DNA from: Malus domestica
Taxonomy: Eukaryota; Streptophyta; Magnoliopsida; Rosales; Rosaceae
Direction: 5' to 3'
Assembly: GCF_042453785.1 (NCBI RefSeq)
Contig: NC_091670.1
Span: 37,831,501 to 37,895,500 of the forward strand
DNA length: 64,000 nt
Both the position numbers and the translations under genes were made by a program. Below the pieces are notes generated by a model. The model ran no database searches and had not been told where the DNA came from. It saw nothing but the letters and a program-made list of their open reading frames with translations. This document shows, in pieces, positions 62,601 to 64,000 of the stretch (the stretch's first letter is position 1; the number at the start of each line of letters is the position of its first letter).

Positions 62601-64000
62601 AAATAGGGAAAATTCGAAAGAGAGTTGCAGGACTTGCGGCAATTTGCATTTTAGTGAGTGTTGGTTCAAAGGAAAACCAAAATATCATAAGTGTGATTAA
62701 TTTGGTCACATTGCCAAGGACTACAGAAGTAAGATAGTGCAGTAAATACACTATGCCAAAGAACTTAGAGAAGAAACAAATATGTTCTTTGCTTGCAATT
62801 ATGCATCAGTTGTTAAGGGTGAACTTTGCAAGTCTGAGCAATTGTATGATATTTTCACAAATGCCTTCCCAAAGGATATATTTTACATGCTCAGATGATT
62901 GCTTGGAGTTAAATCTTGAAGAAGTTTAGAAGGGAGTGTTGAAGTATTAGTCCTTCTGCGGTAGTTTGGTAGGCGTCCATCTTTCAGGATTCAACAATCT
63001 ATAATCCGAAGTCAAAGAACTTCAATCTTCGGACTCTGGCGAACCCAATATATTTCGTACTCTCAAGACACGACTCAAAATTTAACTAACAATGAATGAG
63101 TGAAACAAAGTGGGGAAATCCTATTTCTCAAGAATAAAAATTAACTCTAATTTTCTCTACCTTTAATGATAATGGTTTCATGGGTTTATATTTAACCCAT
63201 TGTGTTGTTTGGTGAAAAGATGCAACTTTGCATCTATGTAACCTACACCACTCATCAAACTACACATCCCATATACAAATAATATGATGCAATTCTTTGC
63301 ATCAGACACAACAATTGAGAATAAACAAGATTATTTTTTTTATTTAATATTTTGAAATTAAATAATAATATCCAATAAACATTATAATATAAATTTCCAA
63401 CACTCTTAGTTGCAGAGAGTGATGTGTATTTCTTGAGGATTTCATTTTCAAATCTCATCAAAACAATCCACAAACACATACAAACACTAGCACGGCAAAA
63501 TGCCTAAATAGCGCATGAGATTGTGCCGCGAGCTGCTGCTTCCTTGTGCAAGTTCTTTGTCTCTATACGTCACAAAAGGCAATGTTGTCTAACTGAAAAA
63601 CGTTAGCAGTATAGAATGAAGTTTTGAAGGGTTCATTTTTTATAACCTTTTGTTAATTATAATTTACTTAATTAGTTTGGTCCCCCTCGACATCTCATAA
63701 TGTTAGTAAAAAACCCTTCAAATAGCAAAGAAGACCCGTCATCTGGTGTGCAATGGCATAATAATACTTGAGTCCGCGGGTTAATTTTTCTGTTCAGATC
63801 GGTGCTGTAAGTATTTCTGACAATGAAAGGGAGTTTTGAAGGGTTTGTTTGTGAAGAAGTCTTCTTACTTGTGGTTTCATTTGGTCTTCAACTTGACATA
63901 TATGCATTTATAGTGAGGGGTTGGTTAATTTGTGGCAGGTGGGGAAATTTATACAACTTTGTTCTACCTTTCTTGGTGGTTTTATGATTGCTTTTGTCAA
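59698..64000 (+). CDS. ABC transporter B family member (MDR/PGP type, ABCB4/11/21-like), 5' part only
   Basis: Plasma-membrane ABC exporter of the full-size B subfamily; the closest Arabidopsis group (ABCB4/11/21) transports auxin and some organics. Exons seen: 59698-59967, 60471-60525, 60649-60824 and 63939 to the window edge, in phase. The protein starts [19 protein letters not shown] and continues [20 protein letters not shown] with the first membrane helix and [15 protein letters not shown]. Then come [60 protein letters not shown] and [19 protein letters not shown]. These are the conserved first transmembrane domain blocks of plant ABCBs. Nucleotide-binding domains lie beyond the window. 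The third intron (60825-63938) is 3.1 kb because of transposon debris. Confidence 0.92.
61285..61912 (+). repeat. Two LTR-like direct repeats of about 190 bp with PBS-like downstream words
   Basis: Copy 1 (about 61288-61475) and copy 2 (about 61721-61905) share GGTGGGGGTAAAGAAAAGCA, GACTTTAAATAGGATTAT, CCACTCTAACTAATA-like and CGTCGATCTAAAAAATTTCA. Each ends TTCAACA and is followed by AGTATCAGAGCC or GGTATTAGAGCC, which resemble the initiator-tRNA-Met primer binding site of copia elements. The second is preceded by GAAGGGGCG (polypurine-like) and TGTTAACAGTCCCACATCG. The spacing suits a TRIM-like miniature retrotransposon. Confidence 0.6.
61912..62760 (+). pseudogene. Copia gag relic (UBN2 plus zinc knuckle) in ABCB intron 3
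   Basis: Gag-like frame: [45 protein letters not shown], then a CCHC-like knuckle [20 protein letters not shown]. Several stops and frame shifts are present and no protease, integrase or reverse transcriptase follows. It sits in sense orientation in the intron. Confidence 0.75.
62938..63402 (+). mobile_element. LTR-like sequence, probable 3' LTR of the copia relic
   Basis: Preceded by a purine tract (AAGTTTAGAAGGGAG). Begins TGTTGAAGTATTAG and ends ATTTCCAACA. It directly follows the gag remnant, so the pol region has been deleted. The matching 5' LTR is not the short repeat upstream, so the element is a mosaic. Confidence 0.6.

Overview
This is plant nuclear DNA. Genes are split by GT-AG introns, the intergenic DNA is AT-rich, and it is full of MITEs, Helitrons, LTR relics and a LINE. 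The gene set (phytochrome E, AWPM-19, MEI2-like, SH3P2, ABCB) is that of a eudicot. The flavour of the repeats suggests a woody rosid, possibly Rosaceae (apple/pear group). That placement is inference only. There is no bacterial, organellar or viral gene cluster.

Genes from left to right: a CTD/NIF-type phosphatase (minus, 453-4408, 5' UTR to about 6350); a degenerate L1-type LINE on the minus strand (8764-15834) bounded by a 13-15 bp target-site duplication and itself carrying a PIF/Harbinger-like MITE; a complete phytochrome E gene (plus, 17288-21110); a MEI2-like RNA-binding protein (minus, 22027-26295); a repeat-rich gene desert (27.4-34.4 kb) with a 1-kb tandem duplication, a Helitron and several MITEs; ribosomal protein eL32 (plus, 34595-36265) with a box C/D snoRNA in its first coding intron; a small coiled-coil, tail-anchored-like protein (minus, 38872-39462); a TIR element carrying a purple acid phosphatase fragment, split by a solo LTR (40785-43827); an AWPM-19 membrane protein (plus, 45004-45799); an unrecognised Ser/acidic-rich protein (minus, 48169-49606); an SH3P2-type BAR-SH3 protein (plus, 52363-55799); a second Helitron and an ABCB pseudogene fragment; and the 5' part of an ABCB transporter gene (plus, from 59698 past the window end) whose third intron holds copia-type debris.

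The genes are independent housekeeping, light-signalling, RNA-binding, trafficking and transport genes. They do not form a cluster or operon. Coding exons were assigned by hand from reading-frame continuity across GT-AG junctions. For each complete gene the summed exon length is a multiple of three with no internal stop.

The items most worth a second look are: (1) the snoRNA in the eL32 intron, with a perfect 8-bp terminal stem and 13-nt complementarity to what I recall of the 25S rRNA CGAAAGATGGTGA stretch; (2) the gene-fragment-carrying TIR element split by a solo LTR; (3) a MITE that places two CACGTG boxes upstream of the AWPM-19 gene; and (4) the ABCB relic with an internal deletion beside a live ABCB gene. 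I found no evidence for a wholly new multi-gene system.
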